Assembly (NCBI GenBank): GCA_002708825.1 | Contig: PAPF01000023.1 | Span: forward strand, 142,933 to 206,932 | Source of the DNA: Phyllobacteriaceae bacterium | Lineage (GTDB): Bacteria; Pseudomonadota; Alphaproteobacteria; Rhizobiales; Rhizobiaceae | Length of the DNA stretch: 64,000 bases | Reading direction: 5' to 3' | Part shown: piece by piece, positions 55,928-63,609 of the stretch | Layout of the letters: each line of letters starts with the position of its first letter | Numbering within the stretch: position 1 is the stretch's first letter | The notes under the pieces: model-generated | What the model was told of the DNA's origin: nothing | What the model saw: the letters and a program-made list of their open reading frames with translations, nothing else | Database searches by the model: none | Position numbers and translations under genes: made by a program

Positions 55928-57418
55928 ATGATTTCCATCGATGCCTACCGCGCCCAATGGTTCGGCAATATTCGCGGCGACCTGCTGGCGGGTCTCGTCG
56001 TCGCCCTCGCCCTGATCCCCGAGGCGATCGCCTTCTCGATCATCGCCGGCGTGGACCCCAAGGTCGGACTCTATGCCAGTTTCTCCATTGCCGTGATCAC
56101 CGCCATCACCGGCGGGCGGCCCGGCATGATCTCCGCCGCGACGGCCGCCACGGCCGTGCTGATGGTCACGCTGGTGCGCGACCATGGCCTGCAATACCTC
56201 CTCGCCGCCACGGTGCTGGCCGGCCTGGTGCAGATCGGCGCCGGCCTCCTGCGCCTCGGCTTCGTCATGCGCTACGTCTCGAAATCGGTGATGACGGGCT
56301 TTGTCAACGCGCTCGCCATCCTCATCTTCATGGCGCAACTGCCCGAGCTGGACCCCCGCACGGTTTCCGGGCTCACCTATGTGCTGGTCGCCGCCGGTCT
56401 CGCCATCATCTATCTTTTCCCGCTCGTGACCAGGGCCGTGCCGTCGCCGCTCGTCACCATCATCGTGCTGACGGCCCTTACCTTTTACTTCGGCTGGGAT
56501 GTGCGCACCGTGGGCGACATGGGCGAACTGCCCGACACCCTGCCGGTCTTTCTCCTTCCCGACATTCCGCTGACCCTGGAAACGCTGGGGATCATCCTGC
56601 CCTATTCGGTCGCCGTCGCCGCCGTCGGCCTCCTGGAAAGCCTGATGACCCAGAACATCGTGGACGACCTGACCGACACCCGGTCCGATCGCAACCAGGA
56701 ATGCATCGGTCAGGGGCTCGCCAACACGGCAACGGGCTTCATCGGCGGCATGGCCGGCTGCGCCATGATCGGCCAGTCGATCATCAACGTGAAATCCGGC
56801 GGGCGCGGCAGGCTGGCTTCCTTCACCGCAGGCACGGTCCTGCTCATCCTTGTCGTCGGGCTCGGCGATCTCGTGCGTGTCATCCCCATGCCCGCCCTGG
56901 TGGCGATCATGATCATGGTGTCGGTCGGCACCTTCTCATGGTCCTCGATCAAGGCCTTGCGGGTGCATCCGCGCTCGTCGTCGATCGTGATGATCGCAAC
57001 GGTCGTCACGGTGGTCTACACCCACAATCTCGCCATCGGGGTGCTGGTGGGCGTGCTGCTGTCGGGCATCTTCTTCGCGGGCAAGATCGCGCAATTGTTC
57101 CGCGTGGCATCGGAGATCAGCGCGGACGGGCGTGTACGGACGTACCGCGTCGAGGGTCAGCTCTTCTATGGCTCGGTGGAGGATTTCATGAATGCCTTCG
57201 ACTTCCACGAGGCGCCCGAACGCGTCGTGATCGACGTCAGTGCGGCGCATATCTGGGACATCAGTTCGGTGCAGGCGCTCGACATGGCGATCCTGAAATT
57301 CCGCCGCGACGGCGCCGAAGTGGAGGTCGTGGGCATGAACGAAGCCACCGAAACGCTGGTTGACCGGCTTGCCATCCATGACAAGCCCGGCGCCATGAAC
57401 AAGCTGATGGCGCACTGA
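55928..57418 (+). CDS. SulP-family anion permease with STAS domain
   Basis: 496 residues from ATG 55928. Membrane domain (about 15-370) with the SulP core [25 protein letters not shown] near residue 27, [13 protein letters not shown] and [24 protein letters not shown] near 258. A short STAS domain (about 400-490; [36 protein letters not shown]) follows. Such proteins carry sulfate, bicarbonate, molybdate or dicarboxylates; the anion is not fixed by sequence. It is followed after 14 bp by a universal stress protein. The 276 bp upstream hold no gene. Confidence 0.9.
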   Translation: MISIDAYRAQWFGNIRGDLLAGLVVALALIPEAIAFSIIAGVDPKVGLYASFSIAVITAITGGRPGMISAATAATAVLMVTLVRDHGLQYLLAATVLAGLVQIGAGLLRLGFVMRYVSKSVMTGFVNALAILIFMAQLPELDPRTVSGLTYVLVAAGLAIIYLFPLVTRAVPSPLVTIIVLTALTFYFGWDVRTVGDMGELPDTLPVFLLPDIPLTLETLGIILPYSVAVAAVGLLESLMTQNIVDDLTDTRSDRNQECIGQGLANTATGFIGGMAGCAMIGQSIINVKSGGRGRLASFTAGTVLLILVVGLGDLVRVIPMPALVAIMIMVSVGTFSWSSIKALRVHPRSSSIVMIATVVTVVYTHNLAIGVLVGVLLSGIFFAGKIAQLFRVASEISADGRVRTYRVEGQLFYGSVEDFMNAFDFHEAPERVVIDVSAAHIWDISSVQALDMAILKFRRDGAEVEVVGMNEATETLVDRLAIHDKPGAMNKLMAH

Positions 57419-57432
57419 GGGAGGAAGGGAAC

Positions 57433-58287
57433 ATGACAGACAAGATCATCGCGCTGGTGGACGGTTCCATCTATTCCGAAAGCGTCTGCCACCATGCCGC
57501 CTGGATCGCGCAGCGCACACAGGCGCCGGTCGAACTGATCCACGTGCTGGGCCGGCGCGAGGCCCCGGAGAAAACCGACCTGTCCGGCGCCATTCGCCTC
57601 GGCGCGCGAACGAAACTGATGGAGGAACTCGCCGAACTGGATGCGCAACGCGCCAAGCTTGTCAGCCATCGTGGCCGTGCGATCCTTGAAGATGCCCGCG
57701 CCATCGTGGACCAGGATGGCGTCACGCAGATCACCACCCGCTTGCGGCATGGCGATATCGTCGAGGCCATCGGCGAAATCGAGGGCGACGCCCGCGTCAT
57801 CGTCGTCGGCAAGCGCGGCGAGGCGGCGGATTTCGCGAAGGGGCACCTCGGATCGAACCTTGAACGGATTGTGCGTGCGGCGCATCGGCCTGTCTTCGTC
57901 GCCGCCCGCGCCTTCAAGCCGATCCGGAACGTGCTCGTGGCCTATGACGGCGGGGCTTCCGCGATGAAGGCAGTGGACCACATTTCGCGCAGTCCGCTCT
58001 TTGGGCAACTGGCCGTGACCGTCGTGACCGTCGGCAGCGGCTCGCCGGAGATCATGAAGGGCCTGGCGGACGCCAAGGCCTTGCTGAAGGCCGCAGGTAT
58101 CGATGCCGGGACGCGCGTCGTGCCGGGCCAGCCGGAAACCGAACTCGGCAAGATGGTCGAGGAGGAGGGCTTCGGCCTGGTCGTCATGGGTGCCTACGGC
58201 CACAGCCGCATCCGCAGCCTCGTGATAGGATCGACGACCACCGAGATGGTCCGGTCATGCAAGGTTCCCGTCATCCTGATGCGGTGA
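57433..58287 (+). CDS. Tandem-domain universal stress protein (UspA family)
   Basis: 284 residues made of two Usp domains. The first (1-150) starts IIALVDGSIYSESVCHHAAW and ends VIVVGKRGEAADFAKGHLGSNLERIVRAAHRPVFVA. The second (160-284) starts NVLVAYDGGASAMKAVDHI and ends LVVMGAYGHSRIRSLVIGSTTTEMVRSCKVPVILMR, with the ATP-binding GxxGxSRxxxxxxGSTTxxxxxxxxxPV pattern. The strong Shine-Dalgarno GGGAGGAAGGG lies directly before the ATG. It is co-transcribed with the SulP permease and probably tunes it or responds to low oxygen or energy. Confidence 0.92.
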   Translation: MTDKIIALVDGSIYSESVCHHAAWIAQRTQAPVELIHVLGRREAPEKTDLSGAIRLGARTKLMEELAELDAQRAKLVSHRGRAILEDARAIVDQDGVTQITTRLRHGDIVEAIGEIEGDARVIVVGKRGEAADFAKGHLGSNLERIVRAAHRPVFVAARAFKPIRNVLVAYDGGASAMKAVDHISRSPLFGQLAVTVVTVGSGSPEIMKGLADAKALLKAAGIDAGTRVVPGQPETELGKMVEEEGFGLVVMGAYGHSRIRSLVIGSTTTEMVRSCKVPVILMR

Positions 58288-58315
58288 CGGCGCGTTCCGG
58301 CGGCAAGCGGCACAC

Positions 58316-58354
58316 TTGACAGCGATCAATGCCGGATGACCGCTGGCATATGAT
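58316..58354 (+). promoter_or_regulatory. FNR/FixK-type box and -10 element upstream of an exported protein gene
   Basis: TTGAC-AGCG-ATCAA (58316-58329) fits the rhizobial FNR/FixK consensus TTGA(T/C)-N4-(A/G)TCAA. TATGAT at 58349-58354 follows at the distance expected for a class II promoter: with a start near 58361 the box is centred close to -40. Expression of the gene at 58391 is therefore predicted to rise at low oxygen. Confidence 0.7.
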
Positions 58355-58390
58355 GGTGCATGCCGGATCAGGCAAATCGGGATGTGCCAG

Positions 58391-58828
58391 ATGACGAGCA
58401 TCGATCAGCCTCATGGCCGCGCCAGGCTTTCCATTCGCCTGGCCCTGGTCATTCTGGTGGCCGCGAGCGCCTTGCCGGGCGCGGCGGTCCGGCCTGCGCA
58501 AGCAGCGTCGTCCACGCCGGGCCACGCCGGTCCGGGTGATGCCTATCTGAGCGAGAACCAGGCCTTCGCAAGGGCCATCTCCATTCTCATGGGCGACCCC
58601 TACGGGCAAACGGCGACCGAGGTGGCACGCATCATCACCGATACCGCCCTGCAGCCGGATGGGCCCTTGCGCGCCTGTTCCGGGATCGCCACGCCGGTCT
58701 GGGAATTTCATGTCGTTGTGGATACCGGCAACCCCGACAATTTCAACAACGGCATGATCGACGGGTATCTGGCGGTGAATGCGCGGGATGGCGAACTCGT
58801 CTGCGCCAACCTGCCCATGCTGGAGTGA
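58391..58828 (+). CDS. Exported protein of unknown function behind an FNR/FixK box
   Basis: 145 residues from ATG 58391 (ATG 58382 would add three). A basic N-terminus and hydrophobic stretch RLALVILVAASALPGAAV are followed by AQAA, a likely signal-peptidase site near residue 40. The mature domain of about 105 residues has FARAISILMGDPYGQTATEVARII, CSGIATPVWEFHVVVD and GYLAVNARDGELVCANLP, with two cysteines that may form a disulfide. I do not recognise the family. The neighbours are a UspA/SulP pair upstream and a LuxR regulator convergent downstream. Confidence 0.72.
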   Translation: MTSIDQPHGRARLSIRLALVILVAASALPGAAVRPAQAASSTPGHAGPGDAYLSENQAFARAISILMGDPYGQTATEVARIITDTALQPDGPLRACSGIATPVWEFHVVVDTGNPDNFNNGMIDGYLAVNARDGELVCANLPMLE

Positions 58829-58855
58829 CGGCGGCGCGGTCCGCGACGGCGATGG

Positions 58856-59551
58856 CTATCGCCCGCACAAGGCGAACAGCGAGCCGCGCGACGAGATGCC
58901 GAGCTTCTGGTAGGCGCGCTTGCGGTAGGTGACGACGCTGGTCACCGCGACCCCGAGGTCGCCGGCGATCGCTTCCGCCTTGCGTCCCGACAGGATGCCG
59001 AGACACACCGCGCGCTCGCGCTCCGACAGGACGGCAAGCGGCATGGGATAGTCCGGCTCGGAGCGCGCCTCGAAATGCGCGAGCGCGAGGCGCCCGATGA
59101 TCTTTTCCAGGGCCTCGGGCACAGGCCTTCCCCCATCGTCGGCGTGATAGAGATTGACGGCGAGCCTGAGGGACGGCCCGGCTGCGACAAGCGCCGTCTT
59201 GCCCGCAAGGCCCGGCTCGTCATAGAAGCGCGCCCTGTAGGCCGGGGACATGGCATCGGCAATGTCGCGGCTGTCGACATGCAGGAGCGTTCCTGGCTCC
59301 ATGCCGAGCGCCATCGCATGCAGCGGGTCCTGCCGGAACCAGCCGCGCAGGTATTGCGCGCCCAGCGTCCGGCCCAGCGCCTGCATCCGGAAATTTCGCG
59401 ACAGAAGGCAGGCCGCGGCATCCGCCGTGTAGCTGAACACCATGACCTGGTCGGCCCCGGTCTTGCCGACCAGGTCGATGAAGGCGTCCGTCCACCCCTC
59501 GTTCCCCGAGCGGTCGAGACAGAGGTCGATGGACTCAAGAAGGTCTTCCAT
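58856..59551 (-). CDS. LuxR-family transcriptional regulator
   Basis: 231 residues from ATG 59551; a TTG at 59578 would add nine. The C-terminal helix-turn-helix (about 170-231) has LSERERAVCLGILSGRKAEAIAGDLGVAVTSVVTYRKRAYQKLGI, typical of LuxR/FixJ output domains. The N-terminal 160 residues have no recognised acyl-homoserine-lactone pattern and no receiver aspartate motif, so the signal is unknown. It is divergent from the flavin monooxygenase operon and is its likely regulator. Confidence 0.85.
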   Translation of the reverse strand: MEDLLESIDLCLDRSGNEGWTDAFIDLVGKTGADQVMVFSYTADAAACLLSRNFRMQALGRTLGAQYLRGWFRQDPLHAMALGMEPGTLLHVDSRDIADAMSPAYRARFYDEPGLAGKTALVAAGPSLRLAVNLYHADDGGRPVPEALEKIIGRLALAHFEARSEPDYPMPLAVLSERERAVCLGILSGRKAEAIAGDLGVAVTSVVTYRKRAYQKLGISSRGSLFALCGR

Positions 59552-59642
59552 TGCCGTGTCCAGGCGGTGTCCTCCCAAAAACAGGACAGAAATGATGCGG
59601 CTGCGCCGTTATACGTCAACCGGAGCAAGGAGGAAGTGATAC

Positions 59643-61247
59643 ATGCGCCCAGCAGGTCGTGGCGAGCTTGACTCGCTCTATTTCGATTATCCCCGTTTCG
59701 CGCCCCCTGAGCGCCCGGCCGTCGAGGCCCGGCAGCCTGTCGCCATCGTCGGCGCGGGTCCCGTGGGCATGGTCGCCGCCCTCACGCTCGCCCGCTTCGG
59801 CGTTCGCAGCGTCCTCCTCGACAACAAGGCCACCTTCAATGACGGCAGCCGGGCGATCTGCATTTCCCGCTCGAGCTTCCACATTCTCGACCAGCTTGGC
59901 GTGGTCGGTCCGTTTCTCGAGAAGTCGCTCGGCTGGACGCTCGGCCGCAGCTTCTATCGCGGCCGTCAGATCCTTGAATTCGCCATGCCCGACAGCGCGG
60001 ACGAGAAGTTCCGCCCGATGTACAATCTCCAGCAGCAGTATATCGAGGCCTTCCTGTGGGAAGCGGTCACGGGCTGCGACCTGGTCGAGACGCGCTGGCA
60101 GAGCGAGGTGACGGGCCTGGCGCAGGACGGCGCCGGGGTGCGCCTTGCTGTCACCGATCCGAACGGGAGCTACGAACTGCCCGCCCGGTGGGTCATTGCC
60201 GCCGATGGTGCCAGGAGCGCGATCCGGCGCATGTGCGGCCTGCGCCTCAAGGGTGCGAACTACGAAGGCCGCTACGTCATCGCCGACGTGCAGATGGACC
60301 ACGCCTACCCCACGATCCGCCGCGCCCTGTTCGATCCGGTGTCGCGGCCGGGCGGCACCGTTCTCATCCATCGCCAGCCGGACAACATCTGGCGCATCGA
60401 CTACCAGCTGCGCGACGACGAGGACGCCGAGGAGGCCACCCGGGAAGACAACGTGCGCACCGCCGTTGCCAGCGTTCTCAGGGAAATCGGCCATGACGGC
60501 GCCTGGGACCTGGAATGGTGGAGCATCTATTCCGCCAACACGCTGCTTCTCGACGACTACCGCGAGGGCAGGATCTTCTTTGCCGGCGACAGCGCCCATA
60601 TCGTGCCGATCTTCGGCGTGCGCGGCCTCAACAACGGCATTGCCGACGGCCACAATATCGGCTGGAAACTCGCCGCGGTGATCAACGGCAAGGCCGGCGA
60701 GGCGCTTCTGGACAGCTACACGCCCGAGCGGCGCGGCGCGACGCTCGACGTCTTCGCCAATGCCTCCAAGAGCACCCGTTTCATGACGCCGCCCAGCCAC
60801 GGATGGCGGGTGATGCGCGATGCGGCCCTGTCGCTCGCGCTGACCCGCGAAAGTGCAGGCCAACTGGCCAATCCGCGCCAGATGACACCCTATACCTATG
60901 CCGACAGCCCCGCGACGGCACCCGACGATCCGCAATTCGGCGGCGGCCCGGTTGCCGGCGCCATGCTGCCGGACGTTGCCCTGGACGATGGCTTCCTGAG
61001 CGATCGTCTCGGCGATGAATGGACGCTGGTCACCTTCGGCGCGACCGACATGCCGGCCATTCAGGGCGTGCGGCAGGTAACATTGTCCGCGACAGGGCCG
61101 GCGGCCGCCCGTTTCTGCGCCGGAGAAGGAACAGCCTACCTGGTCCGCCCGGACCTCCACATTGCCGCGCGCTGGCGCCACGCCCGTCCGGACGCGGTGC
61201 GCGAAGCCCTGTCCCGCATCCTCGCCCGTGAGGAGGAACACGCATGA
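59643..61247 (+). CDS. FAD-dependent aromatic-type monooxygenase (MhpA/PheA-like)
   Basis: 534 residues, class A flavoprotein hydroxylase. FAD-binding GxGxxG in VAIVGAGPVGMVAALTLARFG near residue 33, the DG motif in VIAADGARSAIRRMCGL near 182 and GD motif in GRIFFAGDSAHIVPIFGVRGLNNGIADGHNIGWKLA-like segment near 312-345. The C-terminal thioredoxin-like domain (about 440-534) is of the phenol-hydroxylase group. It would hydroxylate an aromatic acid or phenol with NAD(P)H and oxygen. A strong Shine-Dalgarno (AAGGAGGAAG) precedes the ATG. The next gene, a DUF2783 protein, overlaps its stop. Confidence 0.88.
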   Translation: MRPAGRGELDSLYFDYPRFAPPERPAVEARQPVAIVGAGPVGMVAALTLARFGVRSVLLDNKATFNDGSRAICISRSSFHILDQLGVVGPFLEKSLGWTLGRSFYRGRQILEFAMPDSADEKFRPMYNLQQQYIEAFLWEAVTGCDLVETRWQSEVTGLAQDGAGVRLAVTDPNGSYELPARWVIAADGARSAIRRMCGLRLKGANYEGRYVIADVQMDHAYPTIRRALFDPVSRPGGTVLIHRQPDNIWRIDYQLRDDEDAEEATREDNVRTAVASVLREIGHDGAWDLEWWSIYSANTLLLDDYREGRIFFAGDSAHIVPIFGVRGLNNGIADGHNIGWKLAAVINGKAGEALLDSYTPERRGATLDVFANASKSTRFMTPPSHGWRVMRDAALSLALTRESAGQLANPRQMTPYTYADSPATAPDDPQFGGGPVAGAMLPDVALDDGFLSDRLGDEWTLVTFGATDMPAIQGVRQVTLSATGPAAARFCAGEGTAYLVRPDLHIAARWRHARPDAVREALSRILAREEEHA

Positions 61248-61417
61248 CGACCGAACAGTTCGAGACGATCTACGACGCGCTCGCCAATGCCATAGACGCG
61301 GCCGGGCCGGAGCTTGGCGAGGTCTATCTGGCCAAGGTCGCGCTGGCGCTTGCCGAGACGCTGGACGATCCGGCGCTGGCGCTCAAGGTGATCGCCGAAT
61401 GCCGGGAAGGCCTCTGA
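61244..61417 (+). CDS. DUF2783 small protein, partner of the flavin monooxygenase
   Basis: 57 residues, entirely helical in appearance and acidic: MTTEQFETIYDALANAID at the start and LAKVALALAETLDDPALALK near residue 29. The ATG overlaps the monooxygenase stop (ATGA), so it is translationally coupled. DUF2783 proteins of about this size regularly follow such FAD-dependent monooxygenases; a role as a stabilising or effector subunit is inference. Confidence 0.85.
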   Translation: MTTEQFETIYDALANAIDAAGPELGEVYLAKVALALAETLDDPALALKVIAECREGL

Positions 61418-61505
61418 TACCACCGGCCTGCCGGGCAGTGCAGCTGTCGGCACCGCGCGCACACTGCGCCGGAGGGCGGAATGGCATCATCGGCATTGGA
61501 GCCGG

Positions 61506-62369
61506 TTATCCGGAGCATCTCCAGAAACCGCGATAGCCTGCCTCGAGACCCTGTTCGAGGGAGAACACGAGTTCGGCGTTCTGGCGCCAGTCAGCCTCGT
61601 CCTCCGTCAGCGGGGCGACCCGAACGGCAGCCCCTTCTGTTTCGAACCGGCGCGCGCCATCCTCCGCACGGCTGCCGCCATCGAGGCTGACAAGCACGCC
61701 GTTGAGCTTCATGGCGGCCATGTTTCCGTCAGCCGACGCCCAGAGGACGGGATCGGTCTCGGGGCTGCGATTGAACCGGCAGACCTGGCTTGCAGTCAGC
61801 ACCTGTTCCGCTTCGGCCGCCGGCATCGGCGCCGGATCGAGTGTCGAAATCAGGGTATTGTCCAGGGCATCCTGGATGCTGCCGGGTTCGGCCGGCGGAT
61901 CCCTGTAGATATTCTCCACGACATTTCCCGCCGACACATCGGCGATCAGGTACCGCATTTCGGCGATCTCGCGGCGCTGCGCGGCGATGATTTCGTCTGC
62001 AAGCTTGCGCACGCGCGGATCGCGGATCTGCGCCCGCTCGGACGTCATGACCGCGATGGAATGGTGCGGGATCATCGCCCGCATGTAGCTGGGCCCCGAA
62101 ACGGTCACCTGGCTTCGCACGAGCCAGAGGGACAGTGCGAACACGATCACCGATCCGGCGAAAATCGCGATGTTGAGCGAGCGGTTCGAATACATGCCCA
62201 GCATGTAGGCAAGCATGATGACCGCCATCGTGGCGCCCATGACCAGCGCCATGTAGGCGCGCGTCTCGGAAAAGAACACGTGCTCCCAGGCATAGGTGTT
62301 GAGATACATCAGGATGAACATCACGACCGTCGAGGTCAGGATCATCAGGCCGAAGCGGATGTAGGACAT
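61506..62369 (-). CDS. DUF305 membrane-anchored protein, copper-linked
   Basis: 287 residues. Three N-terminal helices (about 5-25, 38-60 and 64-85) anchor a periplasmic DUF305 domain of four-helix ferritin-like type: SYMRAMIPHHSIAVMTSERAQIRDPRVRKL-like segment near 94-123 and EIIAAQRREIAEMRYLI. The clustered Met and His residues are potential copper ligands. An extra C-terminal domain of about 110 residues (SGNVVENIYR... GLEAGYRGFWRCSG) is not part of DUF305. A CueR-type operator lies upstream at 62423 and a good Shine-Dalgarno (GGGAGGAGAG) precedes the ATG. Confidence 0.87.
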   Translation of the reverse strand: MSYIRFGLMILTSTVVMFILMYLNTYAWEHVFFSETRAYMALVMGATMAVIMLAYMLGMYSNRSLNIAIFAGSVIVFALSLWLVRSQVTVSGPSYMRAMIPHHSIAVMTSERAQIRDPRVRKLADEIIAAQRREIAEMRYLIADVSAGNVVENIYRDPPAEPGSIQDALDNTLISTLDPAPMPAAEAEQVLTASQVCRFNRSPETDPVLWASADGNMAAMKLNGVLVSLDGGSRAEDGARRFETEGAAVRVAPLTEDEADWRQNAELVFSLEQGLEAGYRGFWRCSG

Positions 62370-62422
62370 GGAACTCTCCTCCCGGAACTGATCGGTTGTT
62401 CAGGCATGTGCGGGAGGGAAAC

Positions 62423-62446
62423 GCCCTTCCAGCGCTGGAAGGTTCC
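62423..62446 (-). promoter_or_regulatory. CueR-type operator/promoter for the DUF305 gene
   Basis: On the minus strand ACCTTCC-AGCGCTG-GAAGGGC is a MerR-family dyad; the core CCTTCCAGCGCTGGAAGG (62425-62442) is an 18-bp perfect palindrome. A weak -35 (GGAACC) overlaps its start and a 19-base spacer leads to TTTCCC as -10, the overlong spacing typical of MerR-activated promoters. Confidence 0.7.
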
Positions 62447-62493
62447 GCGGCGGGTGCGGCCGGTTCCGGCCCCGGCCTCCGCGATGCGTCGCC

Positions 62494-62524
62494 TTGACCT
62501 TCCAGCAGGTGAAAGGCCTACGCG
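62494..62524 (+). promoter_or_regulatory. CueR-activated promoter for the 62563 membrane protein gene
   Basis: -35 TTGACC (62494-62499), a 19-base spacer holding the dyad ACCTTCC-AGCAGGT-GAAAGGC (62497-62517), then TACGCG (62519-62524). The layout and arms match the E. coli copA promoter bound by CueR (ACCTTCC-N7-GGAAGGT). CueR is encoded at the end of the window. Confidence 0.78.
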
Positions 62525-62562
62525 TGGACAACAAGCAATGCATTGCGAGGATCCCGCCGGCC

Positions 62563-63018
62563 ATGACACGAAGCGTTCCCGAAATCTGGCTGGCCTTCTT
62601 TTCCTTCCTGCTGCACTTCGTATGGGAAATGCTGCAGGCACCCACCTATGCCGGCATGGCCACGATGGCACACTGGGACGGGGTGATCCTTTGCCTGGAG
62701 GCGACCATCGGCGATGTCGGCTTTGCGCTGACAGCATTCCTGCTTGCCAGCTTCGCGGCGCGTTCGCGGTTCTGGTTCCGGACATGGCAACCGTTGCCCG
62801 CCGCCATCTACATGGCAACGGGCCTGCTGCTCACCATCGGCTTCGAATATTACTACACCGAGGTCAGCCTGCGCTGGACCTATTCGGACCTCATGCCGCG
62901 TGTGCCACCTCTTGGCACGGGCCTGAGCCCGCTGATGCAGTGGCTCCTGATACCCCCGCTCGCCCTTTGGCTGACACGCCGGCACCTTGTCACGACCACG
63001 AAGGAGACGATCACATGA
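62563..63018 (+). CDS. Unknown four-helix membrane protein of the copper module
   Basis: 151 residues from ATG 62563; frames starting earlier overlap the CueR promoter and are rejected. Four hydrophobic segments are visible: IWLAFFSFLLHFVWEMLQAP, ATIGDVGFALTAFLLASFA, PAAIYMATGLLLTIGFEYYY and LMQWLLIPPLALWLTRR. Polar residues inside or beside the helices (HFVWEM, ME, H, M) could bind metal. I do not recognise the family. It overlaps the next gene, a Met-rich peptide, by ATGA, and is preceded by a CueR-type promoter, so copper induction is predicted. Confidence 0.75.
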   Translation: MTRSVPEIWLAFFSFLLHFVWEMLQAPTYAGMATMAHWDGVILCLEATIGDVGFALTAFLLASFAARSRFWFRTWQPLPAAIYMATGLLLTIGFEYYYTEVSLRWTYSDLMPRVPPLGTGLSPLMQWLLIPPLALWLTRRHLVTTTKETIT

Positions 63019-63125
63019 TGGACGGCTACGGAATGGGCATGGGATTTGGCGGCATCGGCATGCTGCTCATCCTCATCCTTGTCGGGCTGGCGATTGCCGC
63101 CCTGATCAAATACCTGCGCAGTTGA
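63015..63125 (+). CDS. 36-residue Met/Gly-rich single-helix peptide
   Basis: MMDGYGMGMGFGGIGMLLIL at the start, then a helix ILVGLAIAALIKYLR. The ATG overlaps the previous stop (ATGA) and GGAGAC lies upstream. Five methionines in the first 16 residues (MMDGYGMGMG) suggest a copper site at the membrane surface. Short peptides of this build are seen near copper genes, sometimes with a SHOCT domain that is lacking here. Function is unknown. Confidence 0.7.
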   Translation: MMDGYGMGMGFGGIGMLLILILVGLAIAALIKYLRS

Positions 63126-63186
63126 CGATCGGGCAGACGATTACGCACGGCCAGAACCCGCCAGGCGATTTCGCCTTGTCCTGCTC

Positions 63187-63609
63187 TCAGTGGATCCCGT
63201 TTGCCTCTTGCAGCCTGCGCACATAGGCGATGACCCTTGCCACCTCCTCATCGTTCACCTGCGGAACCGGCGGCATGTTGCCGAAGCTCCAGTGATGAGC
63301 GATCACACCATTGCGCGCCGCAAGGATGAAGGACGCGTCGGCATGATGGGCCGGTCGGTAGATCGTGTGGACCAGTGGCGGGCCGGCGCCGTCGCGCCCG
63401 GCCGCGTTTTCGCCGTGGCATGCCGCGCAATGGGCGTCGAAGACGGCCTTTCCCTCAAGCGCCGCACCCGTGAGCGGGGGCACGGTGACATCGGCCAGTG
63501 CCGCGCCGCTACCTGACGTGTCGCGGTTCCCGTCATCGGGCAGCAAACGCAGCCCGATGACCGCCAGGGCAACCGCCGCGATCGCCGCAAGGATGATCCG
63601 CCTTCTCAT
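63187..63609 (-). CDS. Membrane-anchored class I cytochrome c
   Basis: 140 residues from ATG 63609, whose ATG overlaps the cueR stop (ATGA). An uncleaved or signal helix RRIILAAIAAVALAVIGLRL is followed by a single heme site, C61-A-A-C64-H65, and the distal ligand M112 in GNMPPVPQVND. The end is EEVARVIAYVRRLQEANG, the usual C-terminal helix. It is a monoheme periplasmic electron carrier, encoded with copper genes, possibly a partner of a multicopper or terminal oxidase. Confidence 0.88.
   Translation of the reverse strand: MRRRIILAAIAAVALAVIGLRLLPDDGNRDTSGSGAALADVTVPPLTGAALEGKAVFDAHCAACHGENAAGRDGAGPPLVHTIYRPAHHADASFILAARNGVIAHHWSFGNMPPVPQVNDEEVARVIAYVRRLQEANGIH

Noticed and set aside
62494..62562. 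Upstream TTG/GTG starts for the 62563 membrane protein
   Set aside because: They lie within or at the very start of the predicted CueR promoter transcript; the TTG is the -35 box itself.
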